Shown piece by piece: positions 1-7,903 of a DNA stretch of 18,313 bases. Positions within the stretch are counted from its first letter, which is position 1, and the number at the start of each line of letters is the position of its first letter. Origin of the DNA: an uncultured Armatimonadota bacterium (GTDB lineage Bacteria > Armatimonadota > Armatimonadia > Armatimonadales > Armatimonadaceae). The notes beneath the pieces were generated by a model. The model saw nothing but the letters and a program-made list of their open reading frames with translations. It did no database searches and was not told where the DNA came from. Where the stretch lies: contig CAIYBQ010000253.1 in the NCBI GenBank assembly GCA_903924445.1, forward strand, positions 1-18,313. Direction: 5' to 3'. The translations under genes were made by a program, and so were the position numbers.

Positions 1-1
1 C

Positions 2-1714
2 GCCCCAGATGCGCAAAATTTGTTTGATATGGAGCGGAAGCGCAAGGATTCCCGCCTCACAACAATGCGTATCGAGCTGACAAAGCTTTACATCGATGCC
101 GGGCGTCTCCCTGAAGCCAGAAAGATTCTGGATGCCGTTCTCGATTTACATCCAGATAACGAAGTCGCCAAAGCGCTCAATGCACGCCTCCTGGAAGCTC
201 CTGTACGAGTTCAGACAACGAAACCTGCTACTCCAACACCGGACAGCCCACCACAGCCGCGCAAGACGCTCCTAGAGTGGTTCAAGACCGCCGACTGGAA
301 AGTGCGCTTTGCAATCGCCGCAGCAACATTTGCCGTTCTCGTGGCATTTTTCTTTCCTAGTAAAGTCACGCTGGTCACTGCCCCAAAAACACTGGTCAAA
401 ACACCGCCCATCAGCGAAATCATCGGCTATCAACACACTCCTGGCCCGGGCGAGCTGGATGACTCAGAGTTCATCGGAGTCACGCGCAATCCCGATGGCC
501 TTGTGGCAGTAGCGGGCATTGTCAAAACTAAAACAGAAGATGTCGACGGCTTGGTCATCCTCCTCAGTAATGATATGAAGCCGCGTTGGACGCGCCGGGT
601 TAGCAGTGCAAGCCACGATGCAGACCGCCTAGAGTCCGTTCAATTCGATGCAGCCAAAAACGTTTTTGCTTCGGGCGAGACCTATTCGATTAAGCAGCCA
701 CAGAGTGCGGAAGGCTGGTATGGCTCAGTGGTCTCCTATGATGTGAACGGAAAGCTCCGCTTTCAAGCCACAACACGTAGGAAAATCATCCATGGCTCAG
801 AAGTCAAGCGGGTCATCGTCGCGGATGAGCGTGGGGGTGCCTGGTACTGCAGCTCTACCGCGGAAAACAGCAAAGAACAGATTTTCGCCACGCACTTTGA
901 CAGCACAGGCCGCATCATTAGTGACATCGTCATCAGTGGTATCCAAGCGAAAGTGATCGCTTTCAGCCGTCACACACAAGATGAGTACTGTGTCATTGCA
1001 AATGCAAAGTCATCCGCTACATCCGCTGCCAACGACTGGTTTATGGCAACCTTTACGAATGATGGACGTATTCTTTGGACATCCAAAATCGATGGTCCTG
1101 CCAAAGCAGATGACCTCATCACAAGTGAAAGTCTCACGACTGAAGCTGAGTATCATCATGTCGCGGGCTTGATGACATCCTCAAAGTCACCAAATGATGT
1201 GCCTAAGCTTGTCCCAACACTTGCCACCGTTAACGTACACACTGGCGCGATTGGACGACAGATCTCCCTTACCAGTGACATCCCCAATCCTTTCGTCACC
1301 CTCAATGACCTCTCCAAAAAGGGAGAAATTCAACTAACAGTGCATGAATCATCGGTTGATTCACGCCAACCAATCTCGCTGAATGTCATGGATGCCGTGA
1401 CGGGTGCCATAAAACACTCTGAAAAAGTGACTCTTCCAGATGGTCAAAATTTGACACATGTCCGTCGCTTCGTGTCGAATCCAAAAACCGGGACTATGCA
1501 GCTAGTAACTAATACCGCTCGGGATATCGGTACAAATGCATCACAGGCAATCGTAGTCTCCACACATAAGCCATCCGGTGAAATGACACACTCGATTTAC
1601 AAAAATGTCGATCGTGTCACACTCAATGTTGTTGAGCAAACCGTGGGTGTTGGTCAGGTCGATATGGGTGGGCGCTGGGCCGGCACTGTCTTCAACATTC
1701 CGTATCCTGACTAA
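2..1714 (+). CDS. TPR-repeat, single-pass membrane protein with propeller-like outer domain (5' partial)
   Basis: The frame is open to the left edge of the window, so the gene probably begins upstream; internal candidate starts are TTG at 20 and ATG at 29, with no Shine-Dalgarno or -10 box in front of either. Counting from TTG 20, residues 20-58 form a tetratricopeptide-like helix pair (LYIDAGRLPEARKILD... LHPDN). A Pro/Thr-rich linker (60-82) follows, then one transmembrane helix (about 96-112). The remaining ~440 residues are rich in short beta strands with recurring 'DG..VAG' and 'W' turns, resembling delta-60/PQQ-type propeller repeats. By inference the TPR part is cytoplasmic and the propeller-like part extracytoplasmic, perhaps a binding or scaffold protein. 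I do not recognise a named family. Its TAA overlaps the TAG of the convergent serine hydrolase gene by sharing CTAA. Confidence 0.7.
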   Translation, partial: APDAQNLFDMERKRKDSRLTTMRIELTKLYIDAGRLPEARKILDAVLDLHPDNEVAKALNARLLEAPVRVQTTKPATPTPDSPPQPRKTLLEWFKTADWKVRFAIAAATFAVLVAFFFPSKVTLVTAPKTLVKTPPISEIIGYQHTPGPGELDDSEFIGVTRNPDGLVAVAGIVKTKTEDVDGLVILLSNDMKPRWTRRVSSASHDADRLESVQFDAAKNVFASGETYSIKQPQSAEGWYGSVVSYDVNGKLRFQATTRRKIIHGSEVKRVIVADERGGAWYCSSTAENSKEQIFATHFDSTGRIISDIVISGIQAKVIAFSRHTQDEYCVIANAKSSATSAANDWFMATFTNDGRILWTSKIDGPAKADDLITSESLTTEAEYHHVAGLMTSSKSPNDVPKLVPTLATVNVHTGAIGRQISLTSDIPNPFVTLNDLSKKGEIQLTVHESSVDSRQPISLNVMDAVTGAIKHSEKVTLPDGQNLTHVRRFVSNPKTGTMQLVTNTARDIGTNASQAIVVSTHKPSGEMTHSIYKNVDRVTLNVVEQTVGVGQVDMGGRWAGTVFNIPYPD

Positions 1715-2730
1715 CGCGACGTCGAACCTGCCTTCAAGATCATCGCGCCGATAATCCGGTCAAGACCATTCGAGACATCTGCTCCCGCGGCATTGGCTAC
1801 AACCGCAAATGTCCGTCCCGTGTTTGGTGCAATCCACATAATGGCGAACCAAAAAGTGTTCGAGCCCGCATGCGTTAGCGCCGGCCCGCCAGCCCAAGAA
1901 CGCTTGGTGACAATCCATCCACCGGCATAGCCGCCATCCACAGGGCTAACCTGCAGCTGTTTTCGAACATATTGTGACAAAAAGTCGCTGGAGTCTGTGT
2001 GTAAGCTTGCTGTCTGCAACCAATCACCCATTGACATATGCAGACGACCGGCGGAATTCATCACCGGCGGATTGTCCAACGTGGTCGGTAGATAGCCTTG
2101 TTGAGCTTGGCGATGCCCGCTTACAGACGGTGGATTTCCGAACCCAATGCTTTGCAGGAAATTTGGCCGTGCAATCCGCAGCTGTACGACATCTTCATAG
2201 GGCATCCCGTAAACGGTGTCAATCACACTCCCGAGGACGACATAGCCAACATTTGAGTATGCATATTTACCGCGTGTTGTGCGCTTGCTCCCGGTAAGCC
2301 ACTTGGTAATGAGGACATCCCGTCGCTGTGATGTTAAATCAAGGCCCGTTCCCGCGAGGCCCCACCACTTTGCGTTCTCTGGAAGCCCGGCTTCGTGGCG
2401 AAGCACATCATCTATTGTGCGATCCGCCCACGGCGATTTCTTCCAAACCGGACTAAGCGCTCCAAGCGTCGTTGAGAAGCGGAGCTGTCCCGCGCTAATC
2501 GCATCCCCGATGAGAAGTGCCGTCAGTGCCTTGGTACAAGAACCCAGATGCACTGCATCGGTCACTTGCAGAGGCGTTTCGCTGCCAACGCGCGCAATGC
2601 CAACCGAGGCTATCTGCGGCTTATTCCCGACATCAATAAAACCAGCGACAAGTCCCGGACAGTCCAGAACTTTCCTCTCCCGCTCAAGGACATCAACAAG
2701 CCACTCTGGCGGCGATGATGCGGTTTCCAA
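1711..2730 (-). CDS. Serine hydrolase, beta-lactamase/penicillin-binding-protein fold (class C-like)
   Basis: The 339-residue protein has the three active-site motifs of the class C beta-lactamase/DD-peptidase/esterase superfamily in the right order: SCTK (Ser64, Lys67), YSN (158-160) and HAG (287-289), the KTG-box counterpart. The family hydrolyses D-Ala-D-Ala peptides, esters or lactams through an acyl-serine; the substrate here cannot be told from sequence. No signal peptide is visible, so the product may be cytoplasmic or the start may be misjudged. The only plausible start is TTG at 2728-2730, three bases after the TAG of the DUF1501 gene. An AGGA sequence lies about 15 nt upstream, inside that gene's end, so translation is probably coupled. 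It is the last gene of the PSCyt-DUF1501 cluster and converges on the TPR gene. Confidence 0.85.
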   Translation of the reverse strand: METASSPPEWLVDVLERERKVLDCPGLVAGFIDVGNKPQIASVGIARVGSETPLQVTDAVHLGSCTKALTALLIGDAISAGQLRFSTTLGALSPVWKKSPWADRTIDDVLRHEAGLPENAKWWGLAGTGLDLTSQRRDVLITKWLTGSKRTTRGKYAYSNVGYVVLGSVIDTVYGMPYEDVVQLRIARPNFLQSIGFGNPPSVSGHRQAQQGYLPTTLDNPPVMNSAGRLHMSMGDWLQTASLHTDSSDFLSQYVRKQLQVSPVDGGYAGGWIVTKRSWAGGPALTHAGSNTFWFAIMWIAPNTGRTFAVVANAAGADVSNGLDRIIGAMILKAGSTSR

Positions 2731-2733
2731 GTG

Positions 2734-4191
2734 CTAGGCGATTACTTCCTTGATCGGCTCGACATGCTCGACGCCAACCAGTTTTTGATCAAGGCCTCCG
2801 TAGAAGTACGCTAGGCGATTCGGGTCGATGCCAAGCTGGTGCAAGACCGTGGCGTGCAGTTTCTTGACAGGAACCGGGTTACGACCGACTTCGTGGCCGG
2901 TTTCATCGGATTCACCGTAGGAAATGCCACCCTTGATGCCACCGCCTGCCATCCAAGTCGAGAAACAGGTTGCATGGTGGTCACGGCCATCCCCGGTGCT
3001 ATGCGGCGTGCGCCCAAACTCACCACCCCAGACGACCAATGTCGTGTCGAGGAGCCCACGTTGCTTGAGGTCCTTGAGCAGCGCAGCAATCGGCTGATCG
3101 ACCTTTTTGGCAAGGCCATTGTGGTTAGCGACGATGCCGCCGTGCGCATCCCAGAAGCTGCTGAAGTCAGTGTTCGACCCACCGGAATAGAGCTGGATAT
3201 ACCTTACGCCACGCTCAACCATCCGTCTGGCGAGGAGGCAGCGCGTGCCAAAATCCTTGGTCACCGCGTTGTTGAGGCCGTACATTTCCTTGATGTGCTC
3301 AGGTTCTTTCGAAATGTCTACGACTTCGGGTGCTGAGTTCTGCATTTGATAGGCAAGCTCATATGATGCGATGCGCGCGGCGAGGTTGGAGTTGTCCCCA
3401 CGCGGGCGCCGATGTTCATCGTTGAATTGATTCAGCGTGTCAATCATGTCACGCTGCATGTCCGGCTCAAAGCCCTTTGGACGATTGAGGTCGAGAATCG
3501 GGTCACCCGCAGAACGCAAAACGGTTCCCTGGTACACAGCAGGCATATAGCCGCTAGACCAGTTCTTCGCTCCAGAGATAGGCCCACCGGATGGATCCAG
3601 CATCACCACAAACCCGGGAAGGTTTTGGTTGACAGTACCGAGGCCGTAGTTGACCCAGGCTCCCATGCTTGGAGAGCCGGAGAGGATCTTGCCGCTGTTC
3701 ATCTGCAGCATCGCGGATCCGTGAATTGGCGAATCGGAAATCATCGACTTGACGATGCACAAATCATCCGCGCACTGACCAACATGCGGGAAGAGGTCAG
3801 AAACAAATGTCCCGGACTGTCCGTATTGCTTAAACTTCCACTTCGGCTCCATTAGGGTAACCGTGGATGCTTTGCCGGCATTACGGAAGTTGTTATAGGA
3901 AACGGTCTGCCCTTCGCGGCCAATCAAGCCAGGCTTGTAGTCAAAGGTATCAAGCTGGCTGGGGCCACCGTACATGTACAAAAAGATGACGGCTTTGGCC
4001 TTCGCAGGCATCATCGGAGGCTTCTCCGCGAGCGGTCCTCGCCCAATCTTCGGCGGTCCAGCAGCATTGGCGGCGTTACCAAAGAAGCCATCCCCGGACA
4101 GCATCCCGGTCAGCGCGAGGCCTGTAAAGCCCGCTCCAGCCTCCCAGAGAAATTCCCGTCGCGTACGACCACAAAAATGCTTGTTGTCCAT
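2734..4191 (-). CDS. DUF1501 family exported protein with Tat signal
   Basis: The 485-residue product starts with a twin-arginine signal (TRREFLW at residues 10-16) followed by a hydrophobic stretch and an Ala-rich cleavage area near residue 40. The body matches the DUF1501 family, a branch of the alkaline-phosphatase/sulfatase-like fold: conserved stretches include FLYMYGGPSQLDTFDYKPG near the N-terminus, and VVWGGEFGRTPHS and GRDHHA in the C-terminal half, whose Asp and His residues probably bind metal. The family is abundant in Planctomycetota, Verrucomicrobiota and Armatimonadota and is usually paired with a PSCyt1/DUF1549/DUF1553 protein, as here. Its biochemical role is not established. 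The start is supported by GAAGGA at 4200-4205, 8 nt before ATG. The repeat block 4206-4535 separates it from its upstream partner. Confidence 0.92.
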   Translation of the reverse strand: MDNKHFCGRTRREFLWEAGAGFTGLALTGMLSGDGFFGNAANAAGPPKIGRGPLAEKPPMMPAKAKAVIFLYMYGGPSQLDTFDYKPGLIGREGQTVSYNNFRNAGKASTVTLMEPKWKFKQYGQSGTFVSDLFPHVGQCADDLCIVKSMISDSPIHGSAMLQMNSGKILSGSPSMGAWVNYGLGTVNQNLPGFVVMLDPSGGPISGAKNWSSGYMPAVYQGTVLRSAGDPILDLNRPKGFEPDMQRDMIDTLNQFNDEHRRPRGDNSNLAARIASYELAYQMQNSAPEVVDISKEPEHIKEMYGLNNAVTKDFGTRCLLARRMVERGVRYIQLYSGGSNTDFSSFWDAHGGIVANHNGLAKKVDQPIAALLKDLKQRGLLDTTLVVWGGEFGRTPHSTGDGRDHHATCFSTWMAGGGIKGGISYGESDETGHEVGRNPVPVKKLHATVLHQLGIDPNRLAYFYGGLDQKLVGVEHVEPIKEVIA

Positions 4192-4199
4192 AATCAGAT

Positions 4200-4205
4200 T
4201 CCTTC
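4200..4205 (-). promoter_or_regulatory. Shine-Dalgarno of the DUF1501 gene
   Basis: On the minus strand the sequence GAAGGA lies 8 nt before the ATG at 4191. It fixes the start. It contrasts with the apparently leaderless genes elsewhere in the window, and it sits immediately after the first fossil tail of the PSCyt gene, so the ancestral layout was probably PSCyt stop, short spacer, DUF1501 start. Confidence 0.7.
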
Positions 4206-4574
4206 AACCGTGTCCTGCAGCACCACCGACGCCCTAGTCAAGATACACAAACTCATTCAAATTCAGTGCAAGAAAACGCTTGTAGCATTTGCCTGCCCCG
4301 CAGTAGCCCCGTGAAACGAAACGCGAATCCCGAGAGAAAAACGGTTGCGTGTTTCTACATCAGCTGCACCACCGACGCCCTAGTCAAGATACACAAACTC
4401 ACTAAACTTTATTGCAAGAAAACGATGAAAACGCTTGCCTGCCCCGCAGTGGCCCCGTGAAACGAAACGCGAATCCCGACAGAAAAACGGTTACGTGTTT
4501 CCACATCAACCGTGTCCTGCAGCACCAACGACGCCCTAGTCAAGATACACAAACTCATTCAGATTCAGTGCAAG
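4206..4574 (-). repeat. Tandem repeat (about 2.4 copies, ~150 bp) built from the 3' tail of the PSCyt gene
   Basis: Three direct copies begin at about 4206, 4362 and 4508; offsets measured at a shared motif are 146 and 156 bp. Each copy contains the last 12 codons and stop of the PSCyt gene, read on the minus strand. The third copy is the real gene end (4536-4574); the fossils are 4234-4272 and 4380-4418. The fossil nearest DUF1501 encodes the same LALNLNEFVYLD with one synonymous change; the middle one reads LAIKFSEFVYLD. Between tails lies a conserved ~75-bp spacer containing CTGCCCCGCAG and GTGAAACGAAACGCGAATC. Short open frames on either strand here are by-products of the repeat. The first and third copies also share the 22 bp after the stop, which includes CTGCAGGACACGG in reading direction. 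Confidence 0.9.
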
Positions 4575-7415
4575 CAGACACAAGTACTCTTTGGCTTGCT
4601 GCGATGTTGCTCCCCTAAGCTCAAATCGAATCGCGAGCGAAACCAGCTTGGTAACATCGGTCTCTGATGGTGTTCGCTGCATCACAAGCGCAAGCGCCCG
4701 CCGTGCAAACGCCCGGTTATCAGAGAAACCTTCCTTTGTGATACGCTCCGCAAGCCCCTTCCCAGCCTGATTCAAAATGGTCGAATTCATCATCGTCAAG
4801 GCTTGGGTTGGCTGCGTGGATGCGAATCGCATCGGGGATGTACGGTCGGTCTCCGCCAAGTCAAACGCCTCCAGCAGTGGGTAGAGAAGCGATCGCTTTA
4901 CAAAGACATAGATCGACCGGCGGTTCTTCTGCTGCGGTGTATTGCGCTCCGGATACCAGTCTTTCCCGGGGATGGACTGGCCTTTGAGGACTTCCTTATC
5001 GATGTCCGGATACACGCTTGGGCCGTACATTTCGGTGTTGAGCAGCCCGCTGACCGAGAGAATACTGTCCCGGATTTCTTCCGCTTGCAGACGCCGCATG
5101 TCAAACCTGTGGAAGAGGTCATTCAAGGAATCCTTGCGGTTGGCATCCGGGCGGAGCGCACTATCCTGCATGTACGTATTGCTCGTCATGATCAGGCGGT
5201 GCATATCCTTGAGCGACCAGCCATTCCAATCGAGCGTTTCTGCCAAGAAGTCAAGTAGCTCAGGGTGCGTCGGCTTATCGCCGGCGGTTCCAAAATTATT
5301 CGCTGAACGGACAATGCCGCGTCCGAAGTGATACTGCCAAATGCGATTCGCGAGGACCCGCTTGGTCATCACGTTTTCACGCCCGGTAATCCACATCGCA
5401 AGGGCCATCCGACGGCCACTGGTTGGAGCTCCAGCAGCGGCTTCATCAAGCGGAGGCGTTATCCCACCGGTACAAACCGGGTAGCCAGGCTCAACCTTTT
5501 CTCCCTTGCTTGTGTGCACACCGCGGATAAGGATGTTGGTTTCGCGTGGGTTCGGTCCAGCCTCTGTGACAACAAGAGCAACATTTGCGGATGGCCGCTT
5601 GGTTTGATTGTCATCCAGCAACTTTTCGATCGCCGTCTGTTCCGCAACCTCTCCGGCAGACACAAAACGCTTTTGGTCATAGGCACGCTGGATGGGTTGC
5701 CCGAGCGCACTCGTGCTAGCCCAAACAGACAGCGGCCGCCTACCAAGTCCAGGAAGGCTCCACGCAACGCTAAGGCCAAGCGGCGATCCAGCATCCCCTT
5801 GGACATACGCAATACGAATTGCATGCTTGCCGGCTGAAAGCTCGATGTCGGCTTTCTTTTCGGCACCTTCGCCGTGGCTACCATCGTAATCAATGACCAC
5901 TTTGCCATCGACATACAGCTTGGATGCATCATCAGAGTCGAGGAAGAACGTCGCCTTACCAGCTTGCGGGACGCTAAGGGTGGCATCGTAAGCAATGGCG
6001 ATATTGCCCTTACCACGCGCTGGGGCGACATCGATGAGGGCAGGGCTCAGGACACCATTACCCGTTGGCTTAGCCGCTGCAAAATCAGGAATATTGTTTC
6101 CATTGCTGGCATAGGACACCCAGCGGACATCCGAGAGGTCGGCGTTTGCAATCGCATCCCGGTCACGGCGCCTGCCGTAGGCAGCCTGTAACTCATCTAG
6201 CCGCTTGCGTCCGGTCTCCCGGCGTGCATCAAATGCAGCAACCTCGGCATCGTAGCGGCTCTTCTCGGATGTCGTTTCAAAGACAGGTTTTTCATCCGTT
6301 GGCCCGCCGTTGCGGAAGTGGTTGATACCTTGAAAGAACGAGAGCAGCCGGTAGTAGTCAGCCTGTGGGATCGGATCGATTTTGTGGTTATGGCAGCGCG
6401 CACAGTCCATGGTCAGCCCAAGGAATGTCTGACCGACCGTAGTGATCAGGTCATCGAGGCCATCGTAGCGCGCAAGCTCAGGATCGGTAGGTTCATCATC
6501 CCAAATGCCCAAACGGTAAAAGCCTGTCCCCGTGAGCTGCTCTGCCGTCGGATTCGGCATTTCATCCCCGGCCAGCTGTTCGCGCATGAAGACATCAAAT
6601 GGCTTGTCATCATTGATGCTCTTGATGACGTAGTCCCGGAAGCGAAATGCATTCGGCTTAGGATTGTCGCGTTCGTAGGAATTCGTTTCCGCGTAGCGCA
6701 CGAGATCGAGCCAGTGACGTCCCCATTTTTCACCGTAGTGCTTGCTGGCAAGCAGGCGGTCGATCAGCCGTGCGTAGGCATCCGGGGATTTGTCGTTGAT
6801 GAATGTACGTACATCTTCCGGTGATGGCGGTAAACCCGTAAGGTCATACGTTGCCCGGCGTATCAGCGTGCGCTTATCGGCAGGTTTACTTGGCTTGATA
6901 CCAGCGGCTTCCATTTTGGCGAGGGTGAAGCGATCGATGGGATTTTCTGCCCAGGCCGTGTCTTTAACTTTTGGCAGGGCTGGAAGCCGAATGGGCTGAA
7001 ACGCCCAGTGAGACTTGATTTGGCTGTTGATGTCCCTGGATGACGCCATCTTGGAACCGGCAGGCCACTGGGCTCCGGCGGCGACCCAATCGCGGAGGGC
7101 TTTCTGTTCGGAGGCTGGGATAGGTCCACTCGGAGGCATTTTGCTCTTGCCGGTATGCGTTACGGCACTTGCGAGCTTTGCGGCCGTTGCGGCATCGATA
7201 GCCTGATCTAGGCGCACTCCGCCCATTTTGGAATCACTGCTGTGGCAGGAGATACAGCGTGCCAAAAGGACTGGCCGGACAGACTTTTCAAACGCAGCGG
7301 TCTGGGCTGGCGATGGTGCTTTTGTTGGTGGCGCACCTATTGTGGCACCGATACAGATGCCGGCTAAGCCACTCAGTGTGGCGGCGGCCCGCCAGAAATC
7401 CCGTCGTTGGAACAT
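4536..7415 (-). CDS. PSCyt1-DUF1549-PA14-DUF1553 exported cytochrome-like protein
   Basis: The 959-residue protein begins with a Tat-like signal (RRDFWR, then a hydrophobic segment to about residue 28). Residues 40-110 form the planctomycete cytochrome-C-like domain with a haem-binding CISCH (54-58). A DUF1549 domain follows, with LTGLPPSPEDV and a second CARCHNHK motif. A PA14-like beta-sandwich (FFLDSDDASKLYVDGK...) comes next, then DUF1553 (VLANRIWQYHFGRGIV, ending LNLNEFVYL). This order is the usual one for the family, found with DUF1501 proteins in Planctomycetota-type bacteria. A haem-dependent periplasmic role in polysaccharide breakdown has been suggested but is not proven. The ATG at 7415 lies 8 nt after a TATACT box, so the mRNA may be leaderless. 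Its 3' end is repeated twice more downstream. Confidence 0.93.
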   Translation of the reverse strand: MFQRRDFWRAAATLSGLAGICIGATIGAPPTKAPSPAQTAAFEKSVRPVLLARCISCHSSDSKMGGVRLDQAIDAATAAKLASAVTHTGKSKMPPSGPIPASEQKALRDWVAAGAQWPAGSKMASSRDINSQIKSHWAFQPIRLPALPKVKDTAWAENPIDRFTLAKMEAAGIKPSKPADKRTLIRRATYDLTGLPPSPEDVRTFINDKSPDAYARLIDRLLASKHYGEKWGRHWLDLVRYAETNSYERDNPKPNAFRFRDYVIKSINDDKPFDVFMREQLAGDEMPNPTAEQLTGTGFYRLGIWDDEPTDPELARYDGLDDLITTVGQTFLGLTMDCARCHNHKIDPIPQADYYRLLSFFQGINHFRNGGPTDEKPVFETTSEKSRYDAEVAAFDARRETGRKRLDELQAAYGRRRDRDAIANADLSDVRWVSYASNGNNIPDFAAAKPTGNGVLSPALIDVAPARGKGNIAIAYDATLSVPQAGKATFFLDSDDASKLYVDGKVVIDYDGSHGEGAEKKADIELSAGKHAIRIAYVQGDAGSPLGLSVAWSLPGLGRRPLSVWASTSALGQPIQRAYDQKRFVSAGEVAEQTAIEKLLDDNQTKRPSANVALVVTEAGPNPRETNILIRGVHTSKGEKVEPGYPVCTGGITPPLDEAAAGAPTSGRRMALAMWITGRENVMTKRVLANRIWQYHFGRGIVRSANNFGTAGDKPTHPELLDFLAETLDWNGWSLKDMHRLIMTSNTYMQDSALRPDANRKDSLNDLFHRFDMRRLQAEEIRDSILSVSGLLNTEMYGPSVYPDIDKEVLKGQSIPGKDWYPERNTPQQKNRRSIYVFVKRSLLYPLLEAFDLAETDRTSPMRFASTQPTQALTMMNSTILNQAGKGLAERITKEGFSDNRAFARRALALVMQRTPSETDVTKLVSLAIRFELRGATSQQAKEYLCLLALNLNEFVYLD

Positions 7416-7423
7416 GGCTTAAA

Positions 7424-7429
7424 AGTATA
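7424..7429 (-). promoter_or_regulatory. -10 box TATACT for the PSCyt gene (leaderless)
   Basis: TATACT on the minus strand ends 8 nt before the ATG at 7415, which would put the transcription start at or within a base or two of the start codon. No Shine-Dalgarno is present and no convincing -35 box is seen at 16-18 bp. Confidence 0.6.
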
Positions 7430-7432
7430 CCT

Positions 7433-7561
7433 TTACGCTTGCAAACCGTATGGCATTCTCACAGCAAGGCCATCGATTCTGACGATTCCATCAAAGAAAT
7501 CGGCGGTTGTTTCAACCACAGGTAGGACAAACGTGAGGCCAGCACTCAAAAGCGTAACCAT
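7433..7561 (-). CDS. Small ORF or gene scrap upstream of the PSCyt gene (42 aa)
   Basis: An ATG at 7561 opens a 42-residue frame (MVTLLSAGLTFVLPVVETTA then DFFDGIVRIDGLAVRMPYGL, QA) ending in TAA just 3 nt before the TATACT box of the PSCyt gene. A purine-rich AGGGGA lies 3 nt before the ATG, rather close for a ribosome site. The amino-acid composition looks protein-like, and the frame is closed by a stop shortly upstream, so it is either a genuine micro-protein or the end of a decayed gene. I recognise no family. Weak. Confidence 0.25.
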   Translation of the reverse strand: MVTLLSAGLTFVLPVVETTADFFDGIVRIDGLAVRMPYGLQA

Positions 7562-7629
7562 GCGTCCCCTACTGCTTCTAGCGGGTTACGAAAAAACATG
7601 TCCACTCAGCGTTGAGCACAAGGTCCATC

Positions 7630-7702
7630 GACACTTGTAGACTTGTCTGGATTTCTTGATGTAAGTGCCGCTTTGGTCCCTATCCAAACACAGAAATCGT
7701 AT
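7630..7702 (+). repeat. 73-bp direct repeat, copy 1, upstream of mpl
   Basis: This block starts GACACTTGTAGACTTG and ends GAAATCGTAT. It recurs at 7821-7893 with only three differences. At the place where copy 2 runs into the TATACT -10 box of mpl, this copy has TATCTT, a weaker -10-like hexamer. It looks like a duplicated promoter region rather than a coding repeat. Confidence 0.85.
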
Positions 7703-7806
7703 CTTCTGGCACATCAAAACACAGCTGGGCGCATCAACCGCGCCCGAGGTTTGCCGCTATGCTCAGTGACCTTACCCGCGAACTTAGAGAAATCACTCTG
7801 ATTTAG
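7660..7806 (+). other. Possible gene-end scrap (48-codon open frame)
   Basis: A frame open from a TGA at 7657 to the TAG at 7804-7806 ends with PRPRFAAMLSDLTRELREI. The RPRF..ML..L pattern is reminiscent of the last helix of protein kinase domains, but the match is short and the rest of the frame is unlike a kinase. There is no start codon signal. It may be chance, or the displaced 3' end of a lost gene. It overlaps the first 73-bp repeat. Confidence 0.15.
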
Positions 7807-7820
7807 ATACTGTCTCCCAT

Positions 7821-7893
7821 GACACTTGTAGACTTGTCTGGATTTCTTGATGTAAGTGCCGTTTTGGTCCCTATCCAGACACTGAAATCGTAT
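7821..7893 (+). repeat. 73-bp direct repeat, copy 2, at the mpl promoter
   Basis: Second copy of the block at 7630-7702, 191 bp downstream and differing at three positions. Its right end forms the first bases of the TATACT -10 box, so the conserved block occupies the region from about -80 to -10 of mpl, where activator or repressor sites would lie. Confidence 0.85.
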
Positions 7894-7896
7894 ACT
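7891..7896 (+). promoter_or_regulatory. -10 box TATACT for mpl (leaderless)
   Basis: TATACT lies 7 nt before the GTG start of mpl at 7904, so transcription would begin on or next to the start codon. No Shine-Dalgarno is present. No good -35 at 17 bp; TTGGTC at 7864-7869 is 21 bp away. Confidence 0.6.
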
Positions 7897-7903
7897 GCCT
7901 CCT

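Noticed and set aside
2839..3336. 165-residue + strand frame inside the DUF1501 gene
   Set aside because: Antisense to a well-conserved protein; no family features.
4206..4574. Repeat array as a CRISPR
   Set aside because: The unit is about 150 bp, has only 2.4 copies, and contains the end of a protein gene; there are no short repeats with unique spacers and no cas genes.
4266..4618. Short + strand open frames starting MQENA/MQEND
   Set aside because: They come from the tandem repeat, which is the reverse complement of a gene tail and spacer; no ribosome site, and they run into the antisense of the PSCyt gene.
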